A stretch of DNA of 64,000 nucleotides from Lumbricus terrestris (lineage: Eukaryota > Annelida > Clitellata > Crassiclitellata > Lumbricidae), in assembly GCA_949752735.1 (NCBI GenBank), contig OX457036.1:81573005-81637004 (forward strand), read 5' to 3'. Shown piece after piece: positions 48,301 through 58,104 of the stretch. The notes under the pieces are model-generated. The model did no database searches, had not been told where the DNA came from, and saw only the letters and a list, made by a program, of their open reading frames with translations. Each line of letters opens with the position of its first letter. The stretch's first letter is position 1. Made by a program: the position numbers and the translations under genes.

Positions 48301-51300
48301 ACTATTTGGATGCTCGAGATCCGTTCTGAATAAACAGAATGTGCTAAGCACTTAAAGCCAACGGCTCGTTTGGTTAGCTCCTCTTTTGATCAGTTCATTT
48401 TGAAGAGCCAGTGGTTAAATTTCTCACCCATAGGTAGCGGATATTCACATTAATTTTTTACAAATGTAATGGCTGGGCCTTAAGCATATATTTATCTGTA
48501 GTACCTGTAACCGACAGGCCTAGGCAATACTCGCTATTTGCTTATCGGAAAATCACATTAGATGTGTGAAATAAGAATCAGAACTGATGTGTGATTGTTG
48601 TGATAGAAGCACTTTTTCAAGTGCAGGGATAACTAGCAAATGAAGCTGACATTCCCCAAATAAGCTGAAGCCCTATGTCCCACTATAGCGTCTCTCACGC
48701 CCCACACTTATGACAGTTGAGCCCGCCCCCAATTATGCTTTTATGTTGAAGCTGAATCATTGTGCATCTGCCTATACTTGTGTCTCTCTCTACGATGCAT
48801 CCACGACTTAAACCAGGCAAAAATTTCGCAGTAGACATGAAAAATACTTTAATTCAACTTGTCCATAACACTTATCCAGATTAGAACGTATTTTTGTTTC
48901 TCAATATTCTCTCCGTCTGTCAGATGGATTGATAGTTGTTGGTGAAATAGAGCAGAAGTGCAGTTGCTCTTTGACAATGCTTTGCGCACTGGCCATATAA
49001 ACTTCTAGAATTCTAAAGCAAGTAATGTGATACCATAGACTGCATCAGAAGTGCAAATAACGTACATTTTAATATTAGGCCTACGTAATTTCAAAATTTA
49101 CAGCTGTAGTCTATGTATTTCTTTATATAGGCCTACTGGGCGGGTGAAACGCGAAGGGTTCCGCGAGCAAATACATGCTTTGGAAAGGTTCCGCCACCAG
49201 AAAAAGGTTGAAAACCACTGCTGTAGGGCTTACTGTATATATAGACCTACGCCTCTGTTGCGACTGCTAAGAATTTTATGCATCCGTCACCGCATGCTCA
49301 AATAATCATCGGAATCAGTAGCCTGCCAAACATTTTCCTGTTTTGGTTACAGGTTGGACTTGGTATGCTGGCTTACATCAAATGTACGGGCAAAACAGAC
49401 ACAAAATTCGACCTGATTCCCGTCGATTTAACAGCTAATGCTGTTATCGCAGTTGCTTGGGATCTCGTCACAAACAAGTAAACATTAAATTTCGATTTAT
49501 ATGTGTTTTTGCTGCGGCCACGCCTGTTAGCGCAACCGAACTCTCCACACGAACTTATGCATTTCAATTCAATTTGTTTGCTGAACCAAAATAATACAAT
49601 TATGGCAGTGTTCAAAATATTTAGCATTACTTGTAGTTAGAAAGGGAAGACCCAGATGGGATGAACAATCCTGCTAATAGGACCACCCAGTAATCATGTA
49701 GAATTAAAAAACACAAAGATTATGTTTGGAAGAAATTAATGTCTGCCTAATTTATAAATTGAGTTAGATTAAGAAATATTTAAGGACGAATTTTTCAAAG
49801 AATGATATTTGTGCATCCGAAAAGTTTATTTAGCTCATTTACATGTCTCACAAAAGTGCTGAGTCATCCAAACAATTAAAGTGCGTTTTTATGGCACTGG
49901 AAATTATGGTGCACATGTTAGAGATAACAGTAGGCCTACGCAAATGTAGCGAGAGTCTATTCTGGAAGGACGGTCGAACATTATAAGACCTCAACACTGA
50001 GGTCTCTGAAGTATGCTGGGGCTGTATCGACAACGGAGACAATTTGAATCACGATAGGATTAAATGCAATGTCATGAACCCAATGTAGCCTAATGTTCTG
50101 CATATTAGTGTAAGCTTACTCCAATATTTGCATATGTTGTGGCTTATACGACTCGAGCATCGCAGGTAAAGTCGGTCTTGATCTATCAATATCACTGAAG
50201 AGATTATGATAGGAGACAAAAATATAGTTGGCTAATTAAATTAAATAGAGATTTACAATTAAGATCAGCAGATATCACAACAAGCAGCTATAACTGGCTT
50301 TCCTAGGCATAGGCTATATACAGGCAATTCCTGTCTCCGCGAAACTGCATTCTACGATGAATTTCTTTTCAACAGGGACAAAAAGTCTGACCCAACAAAG
50401 GTTACCGTCTATAACTTGACAACTGGTGATGTCAACCCGATCACAACGCACGAATGTGGTGAGTCAGACGAAATATGGTTCCTAAATTTCACACTGCTTA
50501 AACACAATGTCTGGACAGAAATGACCCTGCATTATGTACTTTCATATAAATATGCAAAATTATTCATACTTGTAACAATTACGTCACTGGTCAGAATAAA
50601 TATTACAAATCGGCAGTTTTTTTTAGCAATACACAAGAAAATAAGAACTACTTATTTGTGTATGGCCTAAGACTATGTGCATAATTTCTACTTAAAGGAT
50701 TACAGCCCAATCTAATTGGAAATGTTGCACTCCAGTGCCTCGTCAATGGCAATTGCGTTGATTTCTTAATTGTAATAAATTTTAGACCCTCCCCGTCTCA
50801 GATTTCAAGGTCATTGAGCTACCTCTGAACGTTCATAGATTGCAACAAAATTTTGAGGTTATATTCACTAAGACTAAAGGAACAAAATTATCTACTATTT
50901 CGGTCAAACAGGAAAAATTATTTTCTCTCTATTGTGACGTGAATCACACTGTTGAACGATAACAATGTCATTTCCAGGCCTTTGGCATACTAATAGGTCA
51001 GGCATATAGAGCCTGGTTTGTTCTCATGTTTCTGCTTGGGAATTATTTTATGTAGAGTCTACAGTGACTAATTTTTTCTGCTTTTCTGTGATGTTCCTTC
51101 AGGAGGTTTCATGGCACAGTACAGTAACGAATACCCTCTCTCAAACAAGATCCGTAAAACATCCAGATTCCTCCACGTCTATGATAATCGATACTGGTGG
51201 GTGTGCTGACTGCTGCATCTATGCACATCTGCATGCAATTGACATTTAGTTTTGGTCATATATATAATATATATATATATACAAATATTATATACATAGG

Positions 51301-54300
51301 CTTTGACTACATAGGTATTTCTGGCGAGTATCATCGTTTAAGAAAATGAGAATGTTGATATTGAGTAATCTACAATTAATTTATTTATTTTATTTATTCT
51401 GAGAATTTGTATATCGCCTCTTCAAAAGACGTCTTCACGTATATATACGCATACGATGACGGCGTGCAGTCAGTTTCTTACTTAGCAATAGATGACTTCG
51501 AACGTTCGACCATTCGTCGACGCACAAAATTAATGTGGTACGCTAAAAGAGCATTCGTCGTAGAGGTGTAGCGATGTAGTCACCATTAAAGCGCACTGCG
51601 CTCTGCTATACATGGTGACTTAATGGTTCCTTTCACTCGCTCTGCAACAATGCAGAGGCGCTCATTCTCTGTGGTTGGTCCAACAACCTGGAATGGACTT
51701 CCCTTGACTATGCGACACCTTCCAAGCTCTTCTCAATTTCACAAACTGTTGAAGACTGCTTTTTTCGCTTGATTTCGGTCGGAAGCGCCGCTGAGTAGGT
51801 ACCTTGAAGGGGCGCTATATAAATTACGATTGATTGATTGACTTGAGAACAAAATATCTTCGCACGCAAAAATTCTTGCAAACTCAGTGAAGAGGTTAGG
51901 TAGGTCTTTGAAAACCAAGCAGCAGAGAACTCCGAATGACTCAACTCCTACTTTGCAAATTCTGCATTTAGATTACGTAATCCGCCGAAATTACATAGCC
52001 TAAAAGCCGACCAAACACCGACATGACCGATGACGTGGTCAGAACTTTCTAACAACGAACATCTAATTTAGATTTTTATAAATCAATACGCACAGGAATT
52101 TATTTCTCATGAGCCTTTTTGAAAAAGGCAACGCTACTGTCTAGAGCGAGATTTCCGTTTATGCTTTGGTTGTGCTTTTGTTAGGCTTTACCGAAAGTTC
52201 GACCAATACATAGACTTGCCCCTTCGTTGCTACATTGCCGACACAATGTCACGAATCATGGGAAAGAAACCAAAAGCGACGAAAACGATGCAGTTTTGCT
52301 GTATGCTGAGAGACGTTGGCGGTTACTTCACAAGCAAGGAATGGGAATGGAAGACGGACAATCTTGTAAAACTCGAGAACAACCTCTCTGCTTACGACCG
52401 ACAGGTATAGGCCTGCTGGCTTATCAACTCCATCGCGTCCGACAGAAATCCCGTGCCCCTGGTCAGAGCCGTCACGGGCCCTAAACTATCCATTGGCTTT
52501 CTGAGCAAATTCAAATAACAACAAATAGAAATAACAAAGTATGGGTGCGAATGTACGACAATTACATTGTCGTACATTGGTACAAAATGCACATAGCCTA
52601 CTTTACATTTATGATTATAAACAGTTCTAAATGCTGCTATTATTATTTAATTTTCAAATTTTTAGTAGGCCTAACCAAAAAGCAACTTTTCTGGATCTAA
52701 CTGCAGCAAAATTGTTTATAATACCCATGTGGTTCAATGATTTGTCCTGGTGGCAGTGTCAACATCCAAACTGTGGAGGACTGTCTATACAATTTCTATA
52801 ATCCCAGCATTTTCATACGCTTTATTTATAATGTCATCTTTTAAAATTACGATTGGCCTACTAGCTTGTACACGAAATTCATTTTTATCCATTCGTTTAT
52901 GTTCATGCACGTTTCCGATTTATCTTATTTTGAGATTCCGAAATCCAATTGGCCTGGTGTGCGAGTAGGCCTATACCAACTTTTGCCTTTTCAGACGTAT
53001 TAGCTTTCCTTTTCGTTTTTGTACTCCATATTTGTGCCTAGGCCTATATTCCATCGCCAGGGGCGCAACCAGAACATTTTCCTGGGGGGTGCTCAGAATT
53101 ATTATTATTATAAGCGCTGAAGGTGCACAGCAGCAACTTCCGAAGGCAAGAAGCCAATGTCGACTAGGGGGTTTGGGGAGCGTCGTAAGCTTCCCAACGT
53201 GGTCTGGGGTGGAGCCCTAGAAACTAGGGCTGTTGTTCGATTAAAAATTTTAATCGAAATTAATCGCGCGATTAATTTTTTTAATCGCCATTAACTGCAA
53301 ATTAATCGCAATACATTTCCTTCAAATATACTAATCTTACTATTTTCCAAGGACCCCTGAAGCATGAAATTTTAATGACTGAATGCATTCTTTATATTGC
53401 AAACATATTTAATAACCTTTGGCTTAGGCCTATTGAGTTTCTGCATTTAGTTTATTGAACAGTTTTGTATGACGGACAGAATTGAAACACTTTGAAAATC
53501 AGTCAACTGCTCAAAATCCGTTAATTTTTTTCATTTGAGCCACCTTAAATTAAAATGGCTATAGGCCTAAATGTGAAATTAGACAACCGTTTTATGACTA
53601 TCAAGATTAGTTATTTATTCAGTCAATTGTATAGGCAGAGCAGTTTATTTACATTGGTCGGTTCAAGGGATGCTCTTATTAATTAACATAATTATTGTAG
53701 GTCATCTATTGAACCTCATTATTTAGTCACAATTTTTCACAAGAGGTTGCGGTTCTTGCCAAACCTCTTCTTAATTGTCCTTCTGTAAACATTTATCATT
53801 TGAAACCTGAAATCCATTGGTCTTGCCATCTCATGGAGTTCAACCAACGTACATGTAGTCTGACGTCTGACGGGGTGAGGAAAGAGGAAACAACCTTAGT
53901 GGACGATGCGATGCGGCCGATGTTGACGACTCATCGTTAGCATTTAACGCATGATTTGGTTCGCATGCAGGCGATAATTGAGCAAAGAATAATTATTGCT
54001 ACGATAATACTCAAATTCTTTGTTGGAATATTTGCCAAAGAATGTATCACTAGTTTTAAGTATGAGCCTTGTGTTTAAAACGAGTTTTCTGCCTCTGATT
54101 CCATTTTAATCAGATCTAATTAACGCATACGATTAATGCGTTAAAATTTTTAATCGCAAATTTTTTTAACGCGTTAGTCGCACGCGTTAACGCGATTAAA
54201 TCAACAGCCCTACTAGAAACCAATGCATTTTTTACTTTTGACATCTGCTGGAGCACATTTCAGGCTCTTGTGTGCCAGTTGTATTTATGAGCGATAAAGT

Positions 54301-57072
54301 CATGAAAACTTCTGAAAAACATAGTTTAAAACTTTAAAAATGCCCTATCCCATTTGTTTAGACAAATGGTCTTAGGCCTATAGCTCACGAGTGGCAGAAT
54401 TAATGATCTAGCCCTACCCCCAATAACCAGTGTAATATATATTTTACCTAGTCCCTTCTCAGGGAATCGAGGTTCCTGGGGAAAGCGAACATCCGACGGA
54501 TAATCTCCAAAGCACGTGGCGCCGAGAGGGCAGGGGTTTTGGGAGGGGATGTGCCCTCTACATCAGAAATTTTTTTACCTTCCGCACCCCAATGGCAGCA
54601 TTTTAAGATGTCATCTGAAGCAAAATTGCTATGCTGTTTCAGTGCTGGTAAGAGTGGTCTAAACTTCAATGAATATAGGCCTACTCACAATTGTAAAAAA
54701 AATAATTTTTTGAGTTTCCACGTTTATTATGGTACCATTTTAAGATGTCAGCAAAATAACTCAATTACTTCAGTGCTGATAAAAAAGACTTAAAAGAGTG
54801 ATTTAAAATTTCAACATAGGTGTTTGGGCAGGGGGATGTGCCTCCTCCCAGCATAATTTTTTTAATTCCACACTGCAGTGGTATCATTTTAGGCTGTCAT
54901 TTTAACTAAAGTTATCATGATTTTATTGCTGAAAAACATGGTGTAAGACTTCAATGCCATCCCCAATGTTTAATTTGTTTAATTTCCATTTTTTCATGTG
55001 CACTTGTTATAGCGCCCCTTCAAGCACTCTACTCAGAGGCGCTCCCGACTACAGAGCGGACACTGCATCAGAGTTTCACGCCGAAGCAGTGAGCAACAGC
55101 GAGTGAAGGACTTGCCCAGGGTCCCTACGAGGCAAATTGAGGTGGATTCGAACCTTCAGCCCTTCGGCTGCAAGGCGACGAACATATCCACTATACACTA
55201 CCGCGCTCCCACAATAATTCATCTTCTCGGCGGGTCTGTATAATAAATTATAATGATGTAACGCCATGCAAAAAGCTGCAACCATGCGGGCTCCGGATCC
55301 ACTTCCATCCGCCAAAATTCAGTTTTGCATGTCAAAAAACCCCGGATGGCCTTTTTTAAGGGGCTTAGCCCCCGGATGTCCATGCTTAGGAGGGGCTTAG
55401 CCATCCTAGGCCCCTGTCGCCGCCACTGAAAATAAGATCATGGCATAATATGGCAGTTTATGTAAAACAATTAATAGGCCTATAATAAGCAGCAACTAAA
55501 AACTATTGTCATTTTGTCAAATTTTCTGGGGAAAATTTTCATTTCTGGACGCTTTCTCCGCTGGAAATGTCTAGATCAACCAAAGCTGAATAACTATATA
55601 TTATTATAATGCTAATTTGAAGGAAAACAATTCTTAACTAGGCCTTAATAAAATAGCACACACGGTACTATCAATTAAGTCGTAACATAGGCCCATTATA
55701 AATAAATTATTAGTGAGACACTGTAATGTAAAGGCATAGGCATATCGCTAGCGCTTTTAATTCATCACTAGGCAAATTCTCGAGACCCAGACGAACTCAG
55801 GTAGACCAGCTAAACACTGAAAACTATAGTGCCTGATGAACCATGAAATTGACTAAGCTTACAATACAGAAGAATGAAAAAACTTGCTTGATTGTGTAAC
55901 ACTGAAAGAGGGAAATATCCCCTACCCCCCCCCACCCACCCCATAAAAAAACTCATCGGATTTGGAAAAATTGTGTGGGTCACCTTTTTTGCTCAAGCAC
56001 CCCCCAGCACCCCCTGGTTGCGCCACTGCCCATCGCTACGGCAGAGATTTATCATTTAGAATTTTTTACTTTATGATCGAAATCACCCAACTAATAGGCT
56101 TATGCCAAAAGGTCCATTTCACATAATTTAGCAGTTCTGAGACGAGAATGGGCGTGTTCTTTGGGAAAAAATTGATAGGTAAAGTAATGGTTAGTTGCTT
56201 GAAATTTAAAAGGTTGTAGTTTCGTGACTGTAATAATTACCAGGCTGTATTGAAAACTGCATATATCATATACTTTGCATAGGCTTAAGTCACGTAAGTG
56301 ACTACAGTAATGTTGTGCCCGCCGCCTAAAGATTAACTTATGAAAAATAGTATAGGCCTAATCACTCAGTGTATCCCGGGAGGCCTCTAAAAATCACCGG
56401 GACATATGTCCCCGCTGTCCCCTCTCTCAGCGGGTCGGATCAACTCTAACCAAAGCACAAGCGCAATCATCAGCATCACAATCGCCATTTGCAGGGTTTA
56501 ACAGCTCAAATCTCTGTCACTACATGCAATGTCAAATTTGGCCGACGCGGCAGTAGGCTATAGGCATGACTGAATTGATACGAAAGTAGGGCTTAGAAAA
56601 CCCAAATTTTCAGAATAGCCTATTTTGCAATGAGATTTAAAAAAACCTTATGCACCATAGTTATGAAGAATGTTTCCAATCAGCTTGCTTCTGAATGTCA
56701 TGCAACGGCGTGCACGGCATCTCACTATACTGACTAGGCCTATAGGGTAGCGGTGATAATATATATAGCCTATACATTATGTGGATATGAAATGAAGGCT
56801 CCGTCGCTTTAGGCGTTTGGTTTTTAGTCACAACGTTTATAATGTGTGGATTTATTTAATTATCATATTCCAGATAAATAAATATTCCTATGTTCTTGTG
56901 TTCTCGGTCAAAGGAATTCAACTTGAATCGGATGATTCCGTGGGACAAATACCATCTCGTCTGCTGGTTAGGTATCAGGAAGTTCATTCACGGAGAACCC
57001 ACAGAGGAACGCACAGAGGAACCTACAGAGGAACGCAGAGAGGAACGCACAGAGGAACTCACAGAGAACTGA
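39146..57072 (+). CDS. FAR: Fatty acyl-CoA reductase copy 2, exons 1-11 with altered C-terminus
   Basis: NADPH-dependent reduction of fatty acyl-CoA to fatty alcohol, expected at peroxisome or ER membranes. Eleven coding exons join in frame to about 485 codons: TGGAGFVG at 19-26, HVSTAF at 153-158, catalytic YTFTK at 207-211, IVRPSSV, IPVDLTANAV, RIMGKKPKATK, EWEWKTDNL and IPWDKYHLVCWLG. Exons 1-10 match copy 1 in length and phase, with no stop. In exon 11 the segment after HGEPTEE expands into 12-bp repeats (TEER, TEEP and similar) and a missing base gives TGA at 57070-57072, replacing the normal tail (LTPADDR plus exon 12). The core enzyme should be intact, so this is the better candidate for a working gene. 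Single exon 7, no 7a. Exon 12 at 62881-62920 is probably now untranslated. Confidence 0.9.
39344..40005. other. FAR copy 2 intron 1
   Basis: 662 bp, non-coding, the compact form of the intron without the C-rich arrays found in copy 1. Confidence 0.7.
40006..40181 (+). CDS. FAR: FAR copy 2 exon 2
   Basis: 176 nt, phase 0 to 2, acceptor tgaag, donor GTAGAA. LFARLSREQPNF ... VVLHIAATVNFLEPIR. Confidence 0.93.
40532..40677 (+). repeat. LTR-like dispersed repeat, copy c
   Basis: Shares CATGGACCTTATGGACGATT, AGTCTTGTTTTATAATAAACC and ACACGCAAC-like sequence with 44718-44842/45809-45829 and 46058-46206, and shares a further 45 bp (ctaaaagagtacagaacagt) with the latter. Confidence 0.6.
40932..42096. 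mobile_element. hAT-like element, TIR CATGGGCGCCCGC
   Basis: 1165 bp with ends CATGGGCGCCCGC and GCGGGCGCCCATG and a perfect 8-bp duplication aacagact (40924-40931, 42097-42104). Copy 1 has the empty site near 9895 (aaacatcaaatagactttcc). Internally it carries a LINE tail scrap (41187-41222) and a stretch resembling FAR intron 5 (41286-41480). Confidence 0.92.
42697..43115. repeat. (ACAT)n microsatellite, interrupted
   Basis: Over 400 bp of CATA/ACAT repeat with GCATACATGCAT variants and short interruptions, in the same intron as the copy 1 array at 10578. Confidence 0.95.
43370..43442 (+). CDS. FAR: FAR copy 2 exon 3
   Basis: 73 nt, phase 2 to 0, acceptor ttgtag, donor GTGGGC. Encodes (R)DAVQANVLGTRHAIQLAR. 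Confidence 0.92.
43443..43938. other. FAR copy 2 intron 3
   Basis: 496 bp. Contains a LINE-tail-like scrap near 43520-43560 (AAGGGGCGCTATATAAATTT). Lacks the 2.6-kb LINE of copy 1. Confidence 0.65.
43939..44045 (+). CDS. FAR: FAR copy 2 exon 4
   Basis: 107 nt, phase 0 to 2, acceptor ttacag, donor GTAAGG. Encodes AFVHVSTAFSNADKHDVEEK. Confidence 0.93.
44346..44523 (+). CDS. FAR: FAR copy 2 exon 5
   Basis: 178 nt, phase 2 to 0, acceptor ctgtag, donor GTTAAT. Catalytic NTYTFTKRVAERL and CAIVRPSSVTPTV. Confidence 0.95.
44718..46206 (+). mobile_element. miniature LTR-like element (TRIM-like), interrupted
   Basis: Two direct repeats of about 146-149 bp, each starting TGTTA(T/C)GTGATAAGT and ending ACACGCAAC, lie at 44718-45829 (minus the 44843-45808 insertion) and 46058-46206. 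About 228 bp lies between. The left repeat is followed by TGGTGGCAGCGGTGGGG, resembling a primer-binding region. No gag or pol. The downstream 45 bp shared with 40532-40677 is hard to reconcile with a simple LTR boundary. Confidence 0.5.
44843..45800. mobile_element. hAT element, TIR TAGGGCTGTTG, copy A
   Basis: 958 bp, ends TAGGGCTGTTGTTCGATTAA and AAATCAGCAGCCCTA, subterminal AATCGCGCGATTAAT and ACGCGTTAACGCG. Perfect 8-bp duplication ttgattac (44835-44842, 45801-45808). About 1 kb sister at 53225-54212. No transposase frame. Confidence 0.93.
46571..47632. mobile_element. hAT-like element, TIR CAGCGTTTCCCAAA
   Basis: 1062 bp, ends CAGCGTTTCCCAAACTTT and AAGTGGGTTCC-side complement (CTTTGGGAAACGCTG), perfect 8-bp duplication gtctatgc (46563-46570, 47633-47640). 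Subterminal GGTTCCGCGGAACCC. No transposase seen. Confidence 0.93.
47729..47773 (+). CDS. FAR: FAR copy 2 exon 6
   Basis: 45 nt, phase 0 to 0, acceptor tgtttag, donor GTGAGT. Encodes GWVDNITGFNGVMSG. Confidence 0.92.
47774..49352. other. FAR copy 2 intron 6
   Basis: About 330 bp of native intron, split by the hAT-like element at 47978-49220. No second exon 7 remains. Confidence 0.7.
47978..49220. mobile_element. hAT-like element, TIR CAGTGATTTTCAACC
   Basis: 1243 bp, ends CAGTGATTTTCAACCTGGG and AGGTTGAAAACCACTG, perfect 8-bp duplication ctgtaggg (47970-47977, 49221-49228). The end sequence is the type seen in Charlie-like hATs. Subterminal GGTTCCGCGGAACCC is shared with 46571-47632, so the two are relatives. 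Confidence 0.93.
49353..49477 (+). CDS. FAR: FAR copy 2 exon 7
   Basis: 125 nt, phase 0 to 2, acceptor gttacag, donor GTAAAC. Encodes VGLGMLAYIKCTGKTDTKFD and IPVDLTANAVIAVAWDLVTN, nearly identical to 7b of copy 1. Confidence 0.93.
49478..50375. other. FAR copy 2 intron 7
   Basis: 898 bp, homologous to copy 1 intron 7 but without most of the AAT microsatellites. Non-coding. Confidence 0.7.
50376..50458 (+). CDS. FAR: FAR copy 2 exon 8
   Basis: 83 nt, phase 2 to 1, acceptor tcaacag, donor GTGAGT. Encodes DKKSDPTKVTVYNLTTGDVN and PITTHEC. Confidence 0.92.
50459..51102. other. FAR copy 2 intron 8
   Basis: 644 bp, non-coding; represents the intron without the mariner insertion seen in copy 1. 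Confidence 0.7.
51103..51196 (+). CDS. FAR: FAR copy 2 exon 9
   Basis: 94 nt, phase 1 to 2, acceptor ccttcag, donor GTGGGT. Encodes GFMAQYSNEYPLSNKIRKTS and RFLHVYDNRYW. Confidence 0.92.
51197..52184. other. FAR copy 2 intron 9
   Basis: Contains a LINE 3' fragment (51636-51842); flanking intron sequence (aaccaagcagcagagaactc) matches copy 1. Confidence 0.7.
51636..51842 (+). mobile_element. LINE 3' end with (GATT)n tail
   Basis: Encodes TMQRRSFSVVGPTTWNGLPL and a KLLKTAFF end, then GAAGGGGCGCTATATAAATT and GATTGATTG. Same family as 26388-26693 and 60040-60313. Not present at this site in copy 1. Confidence 0.87.
52185..52404 (+). CDS. FAR: FAR copy 2 exon 10
   Basis: 220 nt, phase 2 to 0, acceptor ttgttag, donor GTATAG. 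Encodes YIDLPLRCYIADTMSRIMG, KKPKATKTM and NLVKLENNLSAYDRQ; open, in contrast to copy 1. Confidence 0.94.
53225..54212. mobile_element. hAT element, TIR TAGGGCTGTTG, copy B
   Basis: 988 bp sister of 44843-45800, ends TAGGGCTGTTGTTCG and AAATCAACAGCCCTA, perfect 8-bp duplication ctagaaac (53217-53224, 54213-54220). Nested in 53058-56028. Confidence 0.93.
54997..55210 (-). mobile_element. tRNA-derived SINE with LINE-like 3' tail, copy A
   Basis: On the minus strand the head begins gggagcgcggtagtgtatag and has a B-box GGTTCGAATCC (55144-55154). The 3' end reads TCGGGAGCGCCTCTGAGTAG and CTTGAAGGGGCGCTATA, as in the local LINE tails. Inserted in the element 53058-56028. Confidence 0.85.
55300..55429. 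mobile_element. MITE, family 'CAGTGGCGGCGCCA', 5'-truncated
   Basis: Shares CCGCCAAAATTCAGTTTTGC, AAGGGGCTTAGCCCC and the end GTCGCCGCCACTG with 27542-27859; the left end is missing. Confidence 0.7.
56914..57072 (+). CDS. FAR: FAR copy 2 exon 11, coding part
   Basis: Acceptor tcaaag, phase 0. Encodes EFNLNRMIPWDKYHLVCWLG and IRKFIHGEPTEE, then RTEEPTEERREERTEELTEN and stop. The extra residues come from about four added copies of a 12-bp unit like ACAGAGGAACGC. In copy 1 the unit occurs once and is followed by CTGACTCCAGCT in frame; here ACAGAGAACTGA lacks one G and stops. Confidence 0.9.
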   Translation, partial: EFNLNRMIPWDKYHLVCWLGIRKFIHGEPTEERTEEPTEERREERTEELTEN

Positions 57073-57091
57073 CTCCAGCTGGGAACAATCG

Positions 57092-57583
57092 AGTGTAGGA
57101 CATTTCCCTTGGACAAAACCCTCGGACAAAAAAACCCAGTCAAACCCCCGGACGATTACCCCCTGATTTAGCCTAGGACATTAAAACCCCGGACAATCCC
57201 CCCTTTGCTGCGCAAATAGTCTATTTCTGTGGGTATAATTTGCTCAAACTTAGGCTATTTATCGTGTTCGCGGTGCTGTGTCAACTAGTTAGAGTCATAC
57301 GGGTAACACCTGCCGCTGTGATTCAATTTAAGCAAGAATATTTTCGTCAATCCGGCTTCAATTTAAGCAGGAACATTTTCATCAATCCAGCTTCCATTTA
57401 AGTAAAATTTATCTTATGCTAATCCGGCTTCTGTTTAGCGACATATTTTTTCCTCAATCCAACTTGCGCACTTAGGACCGCCGTTTTATAAGCTTAGTAC
57501 AACCACTTATACGCGATATGTTCTACCAGGTTTTTTTGTCCTGCCCCGGGGGTTTTTGTCCAGGGGGAAATGCTAGTGCCTCC
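57092..57583. mobile_element. MITE inside original FAR exon 11
   Basis: 492 bp, ends AGTGTAGGACATTTCCC and GGGGGAAATGCTAGTGCC (inverse match), with repeated GGACAAAA motifs, flanked by aacaatcg / gacaatcg (57084-57091, 57584-57591). It lies between the exon 11 stop and the old donor GTCAGT at 57592, so it disrupts the exon, but downstream of the present stop. Confidence 0.82.
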
Positions 57584-57830
57584 GACAATCGGTCAGTGCT
57601 CAGTGCAGCCATGACTAGTTTTTAATCACATATAAATACTCTTGTATGAATGAATTTAATGTTGGATATCGGCAATATTGCTGGATCAACGTCTTTCAGT
57701 GCTGTGTAGCGTATAATCATAATTATAGACAGGATATTGAAATTCCTGATTTAACCTTTTTAGAACCATGGACTAAGAAACTGTGAGATTCCTGCGTGCC
57801 ACTTATATTGTGGGCTTCATGCGTGGTAGC

Positions 57831-58104
57831 ACAGTATAAATAACAAACAGTAGGCCCTATGTTGACTCCGGACCTTGCTGTCGTCAGAATAGGCATAGTC
57901 TATGTGACGAGATTTGAAAGTGAGGCTGGCCCTGCCCACCGTCATCCTTCATTTTCGCAGCGAAGAATGTTAATAATCGTGGTAATTGTCTAATTATCTA
58001 ATGCTGGTAATCTGCTGCCAAAATGGAGACTAACCACGTGACCAAAGAAAAGTAGACAACAGGCAGCAATGCGCGTAGGCGTACTGTTTGTTATTTATAC
58101 TGTG
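57831..58104. mobile_element. MITE, TIR ACAGTATAAATAACAAACAG
   Basis: 274 bp with inverted ends of about 22 bp and a perfect 8-bp duplication gtggtagc (57823-57830, 58105-58112). Copy 1 has the empty site near 28494 (gcgtggtagcttggttaaaa). Confidence 0.92.

Larger units (their letters stand above)
53058..56028. mobile_element. large TIR element, family 'CAGGGGCGCAACCAG', with nested insertions
   Basis: Ends CAGGGGCGCAACCAG and CTGGTTGCGCCACTG, flanked by tccatcgc / cccatcgc (53050-53057, 56029-56036; one mismatch), hence hAT-like. It carries a hAT (53225-54212), a SINE (54997-55210) and a truncated MITE (55300-55429). The right 550 bp matches 25250-25809. Unassigned internal sequence at 54220-54990 has no clear coding frame. 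Confidence 0.8.
52405..56913. other. FAR copy 2 intron 10
   Basis: 4.5 kb against 0.8 kb in copy 1. About 52437-56443 has no counterpart there and contains the nested element complex 53058-56028. The outer parts are homologous to copy 1 intron 10. Confidence 0.7.

Noticed and set aside
55144..55154. tRNA gene from the B-box
   Set aside because: The surrounding sequence does not fold into a full tRNA by eye and ends in a LINE-like tail; it is a SINE head.
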